A DNA stretch of 5,395 bases from Chloroflexota bacterium (GCA_026389655.1 JAPLHL010000055.1:1-5395); one strand, 5' to 3'; positions 1 to 5,395 are shown, counted from the first letter of the stretch. Numbers and translations are program-made. Notes: generated from the letters alone by a model not told the origin.

Positions 1-1
1 G

Positions 2-34
2 TTCACGGAAAAGGGCTTCAAGTTCCCTGAATAG
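2..34 (+). CDS. possible 3' tail of an upstream gene (very tentative)
   Basis: Reading from base 2 gives ten codons (FTEKGFKFPE) followed by TAG at 32-34. This could be the end of a CDS entering from the left. The two other forward frames are also open for a stretch: one stops at 28-30 and the other at 72-74. Frame choice is therefore not decided by the sequence, and no family can be recognised from so few residues. It is listed only because the 111 bases before glgB otherwise contain no gene. Confidence 0.15.
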   Translation, partial: FTEKGFKFPE

Positions 35-63
35 TCCTCTCTGGACCCGAAAATACCGCTTCA

Positions 64-94
64 TTGAACGGTAGTGGTTAAATTCTGCTACTAT
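64..94 (+). promoter_or_regulatory. weak candidate promoter for glgB
   Basis: TTGAAC (64-69) resembles a -35 box (4 of 6). TACTAT (89-94), preceded by TG one base upstream (86-87), resembles an extended -10. The spacer is 19 bases, longer than ideal. If used, transcription would start around 100, leaving a leader of only about ten bases. No better promoter-like pair was found in the 111 bases upstream of glgB. The gene could instead be read from a promoter to the left of the window. Confidence 0.22.
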
Positions 95-109
95 TTACAA
101 CAATAGCAG
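85..109 (+). promoter_or_regulatory. hairpin abutting the glgB start codon
   Basis: CTG and CTATT on the left side pair with AATAG and CAG on the right. This forms an 8-bp stem with a three-base bulge (CTA) and the 6-base loop TACAAC. The structure ends two bases before the ATG at 112, so it occupies the place where a ribosome site would be. No clear Shine-Dalgarno sequence is present there. It would form only in RNA starting upstream of about 85. A control role is inference. Confidence 0.35.
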
Positions 110-111
110 AT

Positions 112-2022
112 ATGAGCAAAGACACCTTTAGTCTTCTAAGCCAGGATGACCTGTACCTTTTTAACGAGGGCAGTCATATCCGCCTTTATGAGAAACTCGG
201 CGCACACCTTGCCACGGTAGACGGAGAAGATGGGACTTACTTCGCTGTATGGGCGCCTAATGCCGAGCAGGTTTACGTTATGGGGGATTTCAACGGATGG
301 CAGAAAAAAGGATTTAAATTGAAAGCATGCGGCAGTTCGGGTATCTGGGAAGGATTCATCCCGGGTCTTGGCCGGGGTTCTCTCTATAAGTACCACATCG
401 CCTCCCGTGTACATCGCTATCGCGTGGAAAAGGCGGACCCACTCGCTTCTTATTGTGAAGTACCACCCAGGACAGCTTCCGTCGTTTGGGACCTCTCATA
501 TGACTGGAATGACGGCGAGTGGATGCGGGAACGCAAGCATAAAAACGCACTGGATGCCCCCATCGCAATTTACGAGGTCCAACTTGGTTCATGGATGCAT
601 GTGCCGGAAGATAATAACCGGCCGCTCACATACCGTGAACTTGCCCCAAAGTTGGCTGACTATATCAATAAAATGGGGCTTACGCATGTCGAGCTCATGC
701 CGGTGATGGAACACCCCTTCGGAGGTTCATGGGGCTACCAGGTGACCGGGTACTTTGCGCCGACCAGCCGCTACGGTATACCGCAGGATTTTATGTACCT
801 GGTAGACTACTTACACCAGCACAACATAGGGGTAATCCTTGACTGGGTACCGTCACATTTTCCCACCGACACGCATGGACTGGGTTTTTTTGACGGCACC
901 CACTTATACGAGCATGCAGATGTACGAAAAGGGTTTCATCCCGACTGGAAAAGCCATATTTTTAACTACGGACGGCATGAGGTGCGTAGCTTCCTGTTGA
1001 GTAGTGCCCTGTTCTGGTTGGATAAATACCATGTGGACGGGCTGAGGGTCGATGGAGTAGCTTCGATGCTGTATCTCGATTACTCGCGGAAGAAGGGAGA
1101 ATGGATACCAAACCAGTTCGGTGGAAGGGAGAACCTTGAGGCCGTATCCCTGCTTCGCCGTTTCAACGAAGAGGTCTACAAGAATTTCCCCGATGTCCAG
1201 ACCATCGCCGAAGAATCCACGGACTGGGCCATGGTCAGCCGTCCTACATATATCGGCGGGCTGGGTTTCGGCATGAAATGGGACATGGGCTGGATGCATG
1301 ACACTCTCGACTACATCACTAAAGATCCCATACACCGAAAATACCATCATAACAAGCTTACATTTCGCATGCTGTATGCATTTTCTGAAAATTTTATACT
1401 TTCTCTTTCACATGATGAGGTTGTACACGGTAAAGCATCCCTCCTCAGTAAAATGCCGGGGGACGACTGGCAGAAATTCGCCAACCTCCGCTTGCTCTTC
1501 TCCTATATGTTTACACAGCCGGGAAAGAAACTGCTGTTTATGGGAGATGAATTCGGCCAGTGGCGGGAATGGAACCACGAAACAAGCATTGATTGGCATT
1601 TGCTTCAATATGACCGTCATCAGGCTCTTCAGAAACTTGTCGGCGACCTGGCGCACCTCTACCGTAGGGAGCCTGCACTGCACGAGCTCGACTTTGAGTG
1701 GAAAGGATTTGACTGGATCGACTGCAACGATTCCCTCGGCAGCGTACTCAGCTACCTGCGCCGTGGCAAATCTTCAGACGATATCATACTGGTCGGATGC
1801 AATTTTACACCGATTCCCCGTGACCAATACCGGATCGGCGTACCGCGAGGCGGCTACTGGCAGGAAATATTGAATAGCGATGCAGACGGCTACTGGGGCA
1901 GTGGCATGGGAAACAAGGGTGGCCTTCAAACTGAGAACATCCCCTATCACGGTAAACCCTTCTCCCTGAATATCACACTTCCTCCCCTGGCTGCTGTCAT
2001 ATTCAAATCACCCGGCACATGA
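112..2022 (+). CDS. glgB: 1,4-alpha-glucan branching enzyme (GH13, glycogen branching)
   Basis: This cytoplasmic enzyme cuts an alpha-1,4-glucan chain and rejoins the piece as an alpha-1,6 branch during glycogen synthesis (EC 2.4.1.18). At 636 residues it matches the shorter bacterial GlgB type with a single N-terminal CBM48 module; E. coli GlgB is about 90 residues longer. The N-terminus has the usual [17 protein letters not shown] block. CBM48 covers about 26-120 ([17 protein letters not shown]), the GH13 barrel about 150-510, and a C-terminal beta domain about 530-636. All catalytic regions are present: DWVPSHFP (D244, H249), [14 protein letters not shown] with nucleophile D314, AEEST with acid/base E367, and SHDEVVHGK with D435. 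[12 protein letters not shown] (199-210) and MGDEFGQW (477-484) are also typical. Residue 315 is Gly where Ala is usual. ATG 112 fits the family N-terminus but lacks a clear ribosome site. No glgA, glgC or glgX is adjacent. Confidence 0.97.
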   Translation: MSKDTFSLLSQDDLYLFNEGSHIRLYEKLGAHLATVDGEDGTYFAVWAPNAEQVYVMGDFNGWQKKGFKLKACGSSGIWEGFIPGLGRGSLYKYHIASRVHRYRVEKADPLASYCEVPPRTASVVWDLSYDWNDGEWMRERKHKNALDAPIAIYEVQLGSWMHVPEDNNRPLTYRELAPKLADYINKMGLTHVELMPVMEHPFGGSWGYQVTGYFAPTSRYGIPQDFMYLVDYLHQHNIGVILDWVPSHFPTDTHGLGFFDGTHLYEHADVRKGFHPDWKSHIFNYGRHEVRSFLLSSALFWLDKYHVDGLRVDGVASMLYLDYSRKKGEWIPNQFGGRENLEAVSLLRRFNEEVYKNFPDVQTIAEESTDWAMVSRPTYIGGLGFGMKWDMGWMHDTLDYITKDPIHRKYHHNKLTFRMLYAFSENFILSLSHDEVVHGKASLLSKMPGDDWQKFANLRLLFSYMFTQPGKKLLFMGDEFGQWREWNHETSIDWHLLQYDRHQALQKLVGDLAHLYRREPALHELDFEWKGFDWIDCNDSLGSVLSYLRRGKSSDDIILVGCNFTPIPRDQYRIGVPRGGYWQEILNSDADGYWGSGMGNKGGLQTENIPYHGKPFSLNITLPPLAAVIFKSPGT

Positions 2023-2028
2023 ATATCG

Positions 2029-3099
2029 TTATTTTACAGGCAGTTCCACCAGAACGGTCGTCCCTTCCCCTTTATGCGACCGGATTTCCAGCTTCCCGCC
2101 AAGTAATTCTACCCGCTCGGCTATGCCGGCCAACCCCAATTTCCCATCCCTTGGCAGTGAGCCTATTTTTTCCGGCAAGTTAAAACCCTCACCCTTGTCC
2201 ACTATTTCCACTCTGACGCTGTCAAACAGATAGTATATTTTAACATTCGCCGATTTCACATTGGCATGCTTGGCAGCATTGATCATAGCTTCCTGGATGA
2301 TTCTGAAAAGAGTGAGCTCCAGGTCAGGCGCCAATCGCCTGTGTTCACCATTTATTTCAATAGCTATTTCTACGCCGTAGGACTTTTTCAACTCCCCGGT
2401 CAGCCATTCCAGCACCGGTATCAGGCCAAGGTCATCCAGTACCGGCGGACGCAGCCTTCGGCTAAAATTCCTCACGTCCTCCACTGCCCTTTTCAGGCTC
2501 TTGTAAACTCCCTTTAATTTTGCAACCTGATTTTCCGTCAGGCCCGGTTTATCCGCCATGAAATTATCAAGCTGATAAATAAGCGCGACCAGCGTCTGCA
2601 CCGTTGAGTCGTGCAATTCACGCGCCAGGTACTTACGCTCTTCCTCCTGTACCTTTGTCACCTGCCCGATATAATAACGCAGGTTCTCCTCTGCCGTATG
2701 TCTCTCCGTTACATCTTCCAGTATCTCAATGGCGCCAATCACTTTTTCGTTATTAATCATCGGGCTGGCAGTGAAGTGGTACCATTTACCCTTATCTCCA
2801 AGCGATGGAAAGAAGTCTTCAGACTCATAGGCACCTTTGATTAGCATCGATTCTCTGGCTTTATTCTGATATTGGGCGGATATCTCCTTTTCACTGGCCC
2901 CATCTACTATCAGATCAGCCATCACAGGCCGTTTTTCGTAATAGAAAGCCCTCCACTGCCCTTCTGTACCCAGGACGTCTTCCTTTTTAATGCCCGAAAG
3001 CGCTTCCAATGCAACGTTCCATTGTATTACCCTGTGCTTATTATCGATTTCAAATGCCGGCAAAGACCGGATTAGGAGATGTCCTTGAGCGCCAGCCAA
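2029..3099 (-). CDS. PAS-domain sensor histidine kinase, NarL/HisKA_3 class
   Basis: This is the soluble sensor kinase of a two-component system; it autophosphorylates on His and passes phosphate to the regulator encoded just upstream. A PAS domain spans about 12-135 (FEIDNKHRVIQWN and ILEDVTERHTAEENL at its ends). A HisKA_3 dimerisation domain follows (EEERKYLARELHD, phospho-acceptor H163). The HATPase_c domain has an N box RIIQEAMINAAKHA (E270, N274), G1 box DKGEGF (301-306) and a G2-like GLAGIAERV. No transmembrane segment or signal peptide is visible, so it should sense a cytoplasmic cue; the ligand cannot be read from the sequence. The start is uncertain. TTG at 3099 keeps the whole PAS strand and overlaps the regulator by 28 bases, but a purine-rich GAGAGG directly touches it. 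TTG at 3063 would leave an 8-base gap but has no well-placed ribosome site. No in-frame ATG lies near. Translational coupling to the regulator is likely. The gene ends 6 bases from the glgB stop. Confidence 0.93.
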   Translation of the reverse strand: MAGAQGHLLIRSLPAFEIDNKHRVIQWNVALEALSGIKKEDVLGTEGQWRAFYYEKRPVMADLIVDGASEKEISAQYQNKARESMLIKGAYESEDFFPSLGDKGKWYHFTASPMINNEKVIGAIEILEDVTERHTAEENLRYYIGQVTKVQEEERKYLARELHDSTVQTLVALIYQLDNFMADKPGLTENQVAKLKGVYKSLKRAVEDVRNFSRRLRPPVLDDLGLIPVLEWLTGELKKSYGVEIAIEINGEHRRLAPDLELTLFRIIQEAMINAAKHANVKSANVKIYYLFDSVRVEIVDKGEGFNLPEKIGSLPRDGKLGLAGIAERVELLGGKLEIRSHKGEGTTVLVELPVK

Positions 3100-3737
3100 C
3101 CTCTCTTCATCGCTTCTATAACAGCTTCCGTTCTTGAACCGACTCCCAATTTGTTAAAAATGGCGCGAAGATGACTCTCAATAGTGCTGACACTGAGATG
3201 AAGTTCCTGTGCCATAGCATTGTTGCTCAGCCCTTTGGCAGCCAATTTAAGAACAGTTGATTCCCGTTCACTGAGCAGGTCAGATTCTTTTTCCTTGGAC
3301 GGCTCTTCCTTATTTGCGCGAAATTTCTTCAGTACCTTCTTGGCAATAGTCGGATGCAGAACAGAGTCCCCTTTATATACCGTTTTAATAGCGTCGACCA
3401 GGTCATGAACTCCGATGTCCTTCAACAGGTAACCTGCTGCCCCGGCTGCAAGCACTGAAAATATATATTGTTCGTCATCGTATGCTGTTAAGATCAATAT
3501 GGCCACCGACGGCTGAAATGACTTGATCTGCCGGGTTGCATCGATCCCATTCAGCCTGGGCATAGAAATGTCCATCAATATAACATCGGGCGAGAGTTCT
3601 TCTGCTAATCTAACGGCTTCTTCTCCGTCACTGGCCTCTCCCACTACTTTAAACTCTGACTCGTGCGCCAGGGACTCCCGTATACTTTCCCGGACCACCG
3701 CATGGTCTTCAGCTAATAATATTTTTATCGGTTCCAC
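3072..3737 (-). CDS. NarL/FixJ-family response regulator
   Basis: This DNA-binding transcription regulator is activated by phosphorylation, presumably by the PAS kinase whose gene overlaps its 3' end. At 221 residues it has the standard length. The receiver domain covers about 3-120: acidic pocket E10/D11, phosphorylated D56 (VILMDISMP), T84 (LTAYDD) and K106 (YLLKD). A charged linker of about 140-152 leads to a LuxR-type HTH at about 154-211 (LLSERESTVLKLAAKGLS, then LHLSVSTIESHLRAIFNKLG). The start chosen is GTG at 3737. It lies 8 bases after AGAGGTG (3752-3746) and gives the typical N-terminus MEPIKILLAEDH. The reading frame could extend to another GTG at 3794, adding 19 basic residues not expected in this family. 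Promoter-like and operator-like sequences lie about 140-170 bases upstream. The target genes are not known from sequence. Confidence 0.95.
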   Translation of the reverse strand: MEPIKILLAEDHAVVRESIRESLAHESEFKVVGEASDGEEAVRLAEELSPDVILMDISMPRLNGIDATRQIKSFQPSVAILILTAYDDEQYIFSVLAAGAAGYLLKDIGVHDLVDAIKTVYKGDSVLHPTIAKKVLKKFRANKEEPSKEKESDLLSERESTVLKLAAKGLSNNAMAQELHLSVSTIESHLRAIFNKLGVGSRTEAVIEAMKRGWLALKDIS

Positions 3738-3798
3738 TTCAATTACACCTCTACGCCTAATCTTGAACCTGTCGTGTCCAATCTTCAACCACACCTCT
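3737..3798 (-). repeat. imperfect direct repeat around the response-regulator translation start
   Basis: On the minus strand, AGAGGTGTGGTTGAAG (3798-3783) and AGAGGTGTAATTGAAG (3752-3737) agree at 14 of 16 bases and are 46 bases apart. A partial third copy of the second half, GGTTCAAG (3769-3762), lies between them. The downstream copy contains the ribosome site and the first base of the GTG start. It could be a remnant of a local duplication of the translation start, a set of binding sites, or chance. Confidence 0.5.
3746..3752 (-). promoter_or_regulatory. ribosome binding site deciding the GTG start of the response regulator
   Basis: AGAGGTG on the minus strand lies 8 bases before the GTG at 3737. 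The resulting N-terminus (MEPIKILLAEDH) begins right at the first receiver strand, which supports this start over the GTG at 3794. Confidence 0.7.
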
Positions 3799-3851
3799 GC
3801 TAACTATGCAATTTTACGCAACATATAGTATCGAAGACTACGGGTGAAGCG

Positions 3852-3906
3852 GCCTGTCGGCACGCATACATATGATATAAGTATACCGTCCTGTTTCACG
3901 ACAGGC
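3852..3906. repeat. 8-bp inverted repeat flanking the candidate promoter
   Basis: GCCTGTCG (3852-3859) and CGACAGGC (3899-3906) are perfect inverted copies 39 bases apart, enclosing the -10 box and predicted start point. The predicted start lies inside the pair, so the promoter's own transcript would lack the upstream arm. A DNA-level role, such as paired operators, is more likely than an RNA hairpin. Confidence 0.45.
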
Positions 3907-3908
3907 AA
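3880..3908 (-). promoter_or_regulatory. sigma70-type promoter for the regulator-kinase operon
   Basis: On the minus strand, TTGCCT (3908-3903; 4 of 6 to the -35 consensus) and TATACT (3885-3880; 5 of 6 to the -10 consensus) are separated by the ideal 17 bases. The start point would be near 3873, giving a leader of roughly 136 bases to the GTG at 3737. It is the best promoter-like pair in the gap and points the right way. No experimental support is available here. Confidence 0.5.
3890..3905. promoter_or_regulatory. palindromic operator-like site in the promoter spacer
   Basis: CCTGT-N6-ACAGG (arms 3890-3894 and 3901-3905) is a perfect 5-bp dyad lying across the spacer and -35 box of the candidate promoter. 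A dimeric regulator bound here could block RNA polymerase. The arms resemble the CTGT...ACAG arms of the proteobacterial LexA box, but the spacing is 6 and not 8, so LexA should not be assumed. Autoregulation by the neighbouring regulator is possible but unproven. Confidence 0.4.
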
Positions 3909-3943
3909 AGACTTCGGCGGCGATTAATGCTCATATGTTTTTC

Positions 3944-3977
3944 GTTTTAATTCCATCCGGACAATGAAAATTAAAAC
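3944..3977. repeat. AT-rich 9-bp inverted repeat
   Basis: GTTTTAATT (3944-3952) and AATTAAAAC (3969-3977) are perfect inverted copies around a 16-base centre. No T-run follows on either strand, so it is not a standard intrinsic terminator. It lies between the 3' end of the ACT gene and the candidate regulator promoter. It may be a protein site, an UP-like AT element, or a weak RNA hairpin at the end of the upstream transcript. Confidence 0.5.
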
Positions 3978-4015
3978 AGGCACGGATATGGATATCACAG
4001 CCATTGTCACCCGTG
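3967..4015 (-). terminator. weak terminator-like hairpin after the ACT gene
   Basis: On the minus strand, CACGG (4015-4011) can pair with CCGTG (3985-3981), with a short inner ATGG/CCAT pairing. It is followed by the U-rich CCTGTTTTAATTTT. The stem is only 5 bp with a long loop, so this is a poor intrinsic terminator. It is the only candidate for ending the oxidoreductase transcript that I could see in the gap. Confidence 0.22.
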
Positions 4016-4031
4016 ATCTCCGGTGCAGCCC

Positions 4032-4463
4032 TTACAGGGCGTAGATCTCATTGCCGAAGGTATGCACCCAGTTTCTCTTCAATGCCTCTACAGCTTCCTC
4101 TGTCTTATCGACACCGATTATGACGATAGGCTGACCGCTTTCTCCCCTGCCGAGATAAGTATAAAAATAGAGTACATTTATATGTGATTCTTTTAAAGGC
4201 TTCAGCACGGCGCGCAGTGCACCGGGGTGATCAGGAATTTCTACAGCGATAACATCGTTCTCAATAACAGTGTAGTTGTTGCTTTTCAGTACGTTGACGG
4301 TCTTCTCCGGGTTATCGGTCACAAACCTGACTGTGCTCGTGCCGGACGTATCTGCAACTGATATTGCGCGTATATTGATGCTTTCCCTCGCAAGGCATTC
4401 GCTGACCGATAGGAACATGCCAGGCACATTATTCAGGATTATGGAAACTTGTTTTACACACAC
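4032..4463 (-). CDS. tandem ACT-domain protein linked to 2-oxoacid oxidoreductase
   Basis: This small cytoplasmic protein consists almost entirely of two ACT domains, the fold that commonly binds amino acids to regulate enzymes. With the GTG start it has 143 residues. ACT 1 is about 3-70 (VSIILNNVPGMFLSV, INIRAISVADT) and ACT 2 about 71-140 (VIAVEIPDHPGALRAVLKPL, INVLYFYTY). Each domain carries the N/D-x-P-G turn typical of the ligand site. No catalytic domain is present. GTG 4463 is chosen because GAGGTG (4474-4469) lies 5 bases upstream and the first strand (VKQVSIIL) begins immediately. An ATG at 4523 would add 20 unlikely residues and overlap the gamma gene by 38 bases. The gene follows gamma after 22 bases, so it is probably co-transcribed. 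ACT-only proteins of this kind often sit beside aryl/acyl-CoA ligase or 2-oxoacid oxidoreductase genes, which fits. The ligand is unknown; a branched-chain or aromatic amino acid is a guess. Confidence 0.88.
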   Translation of the reverse strand: MCVKQVSIILNNVPGMFLSVSECLARESINIRAISVADTSGTSTVRFVTDNPEKTVNVLKSNNYTVIENDVIAVEIPDHPGALRAVLKPLKESHINVLYFYTYLGRGESGQPIVIIGVDKTEEAVEALKRNWVHTFGNEIYAL

Positions 4464-4468
4464 GTCTG

Positions 4469-4474
4469 CACCTC
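4469..4474 (-). promoter_or_regulatory. ribosome binding site deciding the GTG start of the ACT protein
   Basis: GAGGTG (4474-4469) lies 5 bases before GTG 4463 on the minus strand, in the 22-base gap after the gamma-subunit stop. The same AGAGGTG heptamer precedes the response-regulator start, which suggests it is a normal ribosome site in this genome. Confidence 0.7.
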
Positions 4475-4485
4475 TTATATACGCG

Positions 4486-5016
4486 TCAAAATAGATTATA
4501 CCCCGTTTGCAGGGCCTTTTCATTTATGTCTACCAATTTTTTCTTTGCGCTTAAAATACGTTTCAACGCGGCCAAAACATCAGGCAGCTCAACCAGGCCA
4601 CTTTTCTTGGTAAATGCCCCCAGCATGACCATGTTTGCCGCCCTTGGACTGCCCAGGTCTTCTGCTATCTTATTTGCCGGTACACGCACTATCTCGATAT
4701 CGCCCCTCATGATTTCAACTGCCACCAGTGATGAGTTCAGAAAAAACACTCCCCCTGATTGTATATGATGCTGGAACTTAACAGCAGAAGGTTGGTTCAT
4801 AGCTACAACAAACTCGGGGGAAGATGCTACCGGGGAAGCTATTTCCTCATCAGAAATGGCAACGGTACAGTTGGCCGTCCCCCCGCGTACTTCAGCCCCA
4901 TAGGCAGGCAGGTAAGTGACATGCTTACCTTCCAGCATAGCTGCTTCAGCCAGGTTCAGCCCCATCGATAACACTCCCTGGCCCCCAAAACCTGCTATCA
5001 GGGTCTTAATCAGCAT
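4486..5016 (-). CDS. 2-oxoacid:ferredoxin oxidoreductase, gamma subunit
   Basis: This is the small subunit of a CoA-dependent 2-oxoacid:ferredoxin oxidoreductase (KorC/VorC/PorC family). The complex oxidatively decarboxylates a 2-oxoacid to acyl-CoA and reduces ferredoxin, or runs in reverse in carbon-fixing anaerobes. The 176-residue length is normal for a free gamma subunit. Signatures are the N-terminal GFGGQGV (9-15), AAMLEGKHVTYLPAYG (25-40), YGAEVRGGTANC (39-50) and ISDEEIASP (54-62), followed by RAANMVMLGAF. The family more often has YGPEMRGG, so Ala41 and Val43 are mild variants. ATG 5016 has GGAG 7 bases upstream and overlaps the beta-subunit end by 11 bases, a sign of coupled translation. 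The motifs do not separate 2-oxoglutarate from branched-chain 2-oxoacid specificity. The ACT gene downstream leans slightly toward amino-acid-derived substrates. Confidence 0.94.
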   Translation of the reverse strand: MLIKTLIAGFGGQGVLSMGLNLAEAAMLEGKHVTYLPAYGAEVRGGTANCTVAISDEEIASPVASSPEFVVAMNQPSAVKFQHHIQSGGVFFLNSSLVAVEIMRGDIEIVRVPANKIAEDLGSPRAANMVMLGAFTKKSGLVELPDVLAALKRILSAKKKLVDINEKALQTGYNLF

Positions 5017-5395
5017 CTTTTTTCTCCGTCACATCTTTGAAGACGCCTAACGGAAATACCTTCGTCATCTCTTCATCGATCCATTTCCAGGCCTGTATAG
5101 AACTCATTTTCCAGTTGGTCGGACATGGTGAAAGTATCTCTACCATCGAGAAACCGCGTTTATTAAGTTGCATTTCAAATGCTTTGGCAATGGCCTTTTT
5201 CGTCTTCCTTATATTGACCGGTGAATTCACTGCCACTCTCTCTATGTAGGCCACACCTTCCAGCATCGCCAGTATTTCGCTCATCTTAATAGGGTGCCCT
5301 TCCAGGATATGATCACGCCCGTACGGTGTCGTACTGGTTTTCATGCCGCGGAGCGTGGTGGGCGCCATCTGCCCGCCAGTCATGCCGTAGACAGC
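5006..5395 (-). CDS. 2-oxoacid:ferredoxin oxidoreductase, beta (TPP) subunit, partial
   Basis: This is the C-terminal 129 residues of the thiamine-diphosphate-binding subunit (KorB/VorA type); the 5' part lies beyond the right edge. The visible part opens with AVYGMTGGQMAPTT, the conserved segment just after the TPP pocket, then TSTTPYGRD, a region with AMLEGVAYIERVAV, KKAIAKAFEMQ, and the hallmark LSPCPTNW followed by FPLGVFKD near the end. The TPP GDG motif and the Cys residues for an iron-sulfur cluster, if any, would lie upstream and cannot be checked. It overlaps the gamma start by 11 bases and is clearly in the same operon; an alpha subunit gene is expected next upstream. These complexes usually act in the cytoplasm with low-potential ferredoxin. 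The exact substrate is not determined. Confidence 0.93.
   Translation of the reverse strand, partial: AVYGMTGGQMAPTTLRGMKTSTTPYGRDHILEGHPIKMSEILAMLEGVAYIERVAVNSPVNIRKTKKAIAKAFEMQLNKRGFSMVEILSPCPTNWKMSSIQAWKWIDEEMTKVFPLGVFKDVTEKKDAD

Larger units (their letters stand above)
3738..4031. other. regulatory intergenic gap between the ACT gene and the response regulator
   Basis: This 294-base gap is the only sizeable non-coding stretch in the window. It holds the features listed separately: a weak terminator-like hairpin, the AT-rich dyad, the candidate promoter with its palindrome, the 8-bp inverted repeat, and the repeat at the regulator start. CCTGT occurs at 3768 and 3853 on the plus strand and within 3890-3905 in both orientations; the minus strand has a further copy at 3980-3976. 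No convincing gene is present on either strand. Confidence 0.7.

Noticed and set aside
904..1350. 148-codon open frame on the minus strand inside glgB
   Set aside because: It lies wholly antisense to highly conserved catalytic segments of glgB, resembles no family I know, and has no sign of its own ribosome site; it is a by-product of glgB codon use.
1298..1873. 191-codon open frame on the plus strand in another frame of glgB
   Set aside because: The in-frame glgB translation carries conserved GH13 motifs across the same bases, while this frame gives a Ser/Thr/Cys-rich sequence without recognisable domains.
3738..3794. Longer N-terminus for the response regulator starting at GTG 3794
   Set aside because: It adds 19 basic residues not typical of NarL receivers, while GTG 3737 has a well-spaced AGAGGTG and a canonical N-terminus. 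It remains possible because of the duplicated start-like segment.
3800..3871. Short upstream frame in the regulator leader (ATG at 3871, 23 codons, stop 3802-3800, minus strand)
   Set aside because: It has no ribosome site, the peptide shows no attenuator-like codon run, and its ATG would lie within a few bases of the predicted transcription start.
3890..3905. LexA/SOS box
   Set aside because: The proteobacterial box is CTGT-N8-ACAG; here the spacing is 6, and the adjacent genes have no DNA-repair link.
3738..4031. Riboswitch or structured RNA in the gap
   Set aside because: The longest pairings have loops of 16-39 bases, one pair straddles the predicted transcription start, and no known riboswitch core was recognised.
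4464..4523. Longer ACT protein starting at ATG 4523
   Set aside because: It would overlap gamma by 38 bases and add residues outside the ACT fold; GTG 4463 has a better ribosome site and begins at the first strand.
1..5395. Mobile element, defence system or CRISPR array
   Set aside because: No transposase, integrase, nuclease, toxin-like small gene pair, terminal repeats or spaced direct repeats were seen; genes are core metabolism and signalling.

Overview
This looks like an ordinary stretch of a mid-GC bacterial chromosome, probably from an anaerobe. The evidence is a CoA-dependent 2-oxoacid:ferredoxin oxidoreductase locus, a cytoplasmic PAS-type NarL-family two-component pair, and a glycogen branching enzyme. 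The histidine-kinase style (soluble PAS, HisKA_3, HATPase_c, partner NarL-type regulator) and the kinase core sequence recall Dehalococcoidia/Chloroflexota. That is a weak impression and not a demonstrated assignment. I see no mobile element, CRISPR array, rRNA or tRNA.

Layout. Positions 1-111 are a short leader to glgB, with a possible tail of an upstream gene and a hairpin abutting the start codon. Positions 112-2022 (+) encode a complete 1,4-alpha-glucan branching enzyme. Everything to the right is on the minus strand. Read in transcription order from the right edge it is: the C-terminal part of a 2-oxoacid:ferredoxin oxidoreductase beta (TPP) subunit, cut by the window edge (5395-5006); the complete gamma subunit (5016-4486), overlapping beta by 11 bases; a tandem-ACT-domain protein (4463-4032), 22 bases further on; a 294-base regulatory gap (4031-3738); a NarL-type response regulator (3737-3072); and its PAS histidine kinase (about 3099-2029). 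The kinase and glgB converge with only 6 bases between their stop codons.

How the genes work together. Beta, gamma and the ACT protein form one tight operon, with the alpha subunit probably beyond the right edge. The enzyme interconverts a 2-oxoacid and its acyl-CoA with ferredoxin as electron carrier. The ACT protein probably senses an amino acid related to that chemistry. The regulator and kinase form a second transcription unit. A good sigma70-like promoter (TTGCCT, 17 bases, TATACT) lies in the gap, and a CCTGT-N6-ACAGG palindrome sits across its spacer. CCTGT(CG) sequences recur through the gap. GlgB stands alone and makes alpha-1,6 branches in glycogen; no other glycogen gene is visible.

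Start codons. Three of the four minus-strand genes whose starts lie in the window appear to use non-ATG starts: GTG for the regulator and the ACT protein, each behind an AGAGGTG ribosome site, and TTG for the kinase. I found no convincing new biological system. The points most worth a second look are the operator-like architecture of the 294-base gap, the ACT gene attached to the oxidoreductase, and the hairpin over the glgB start.
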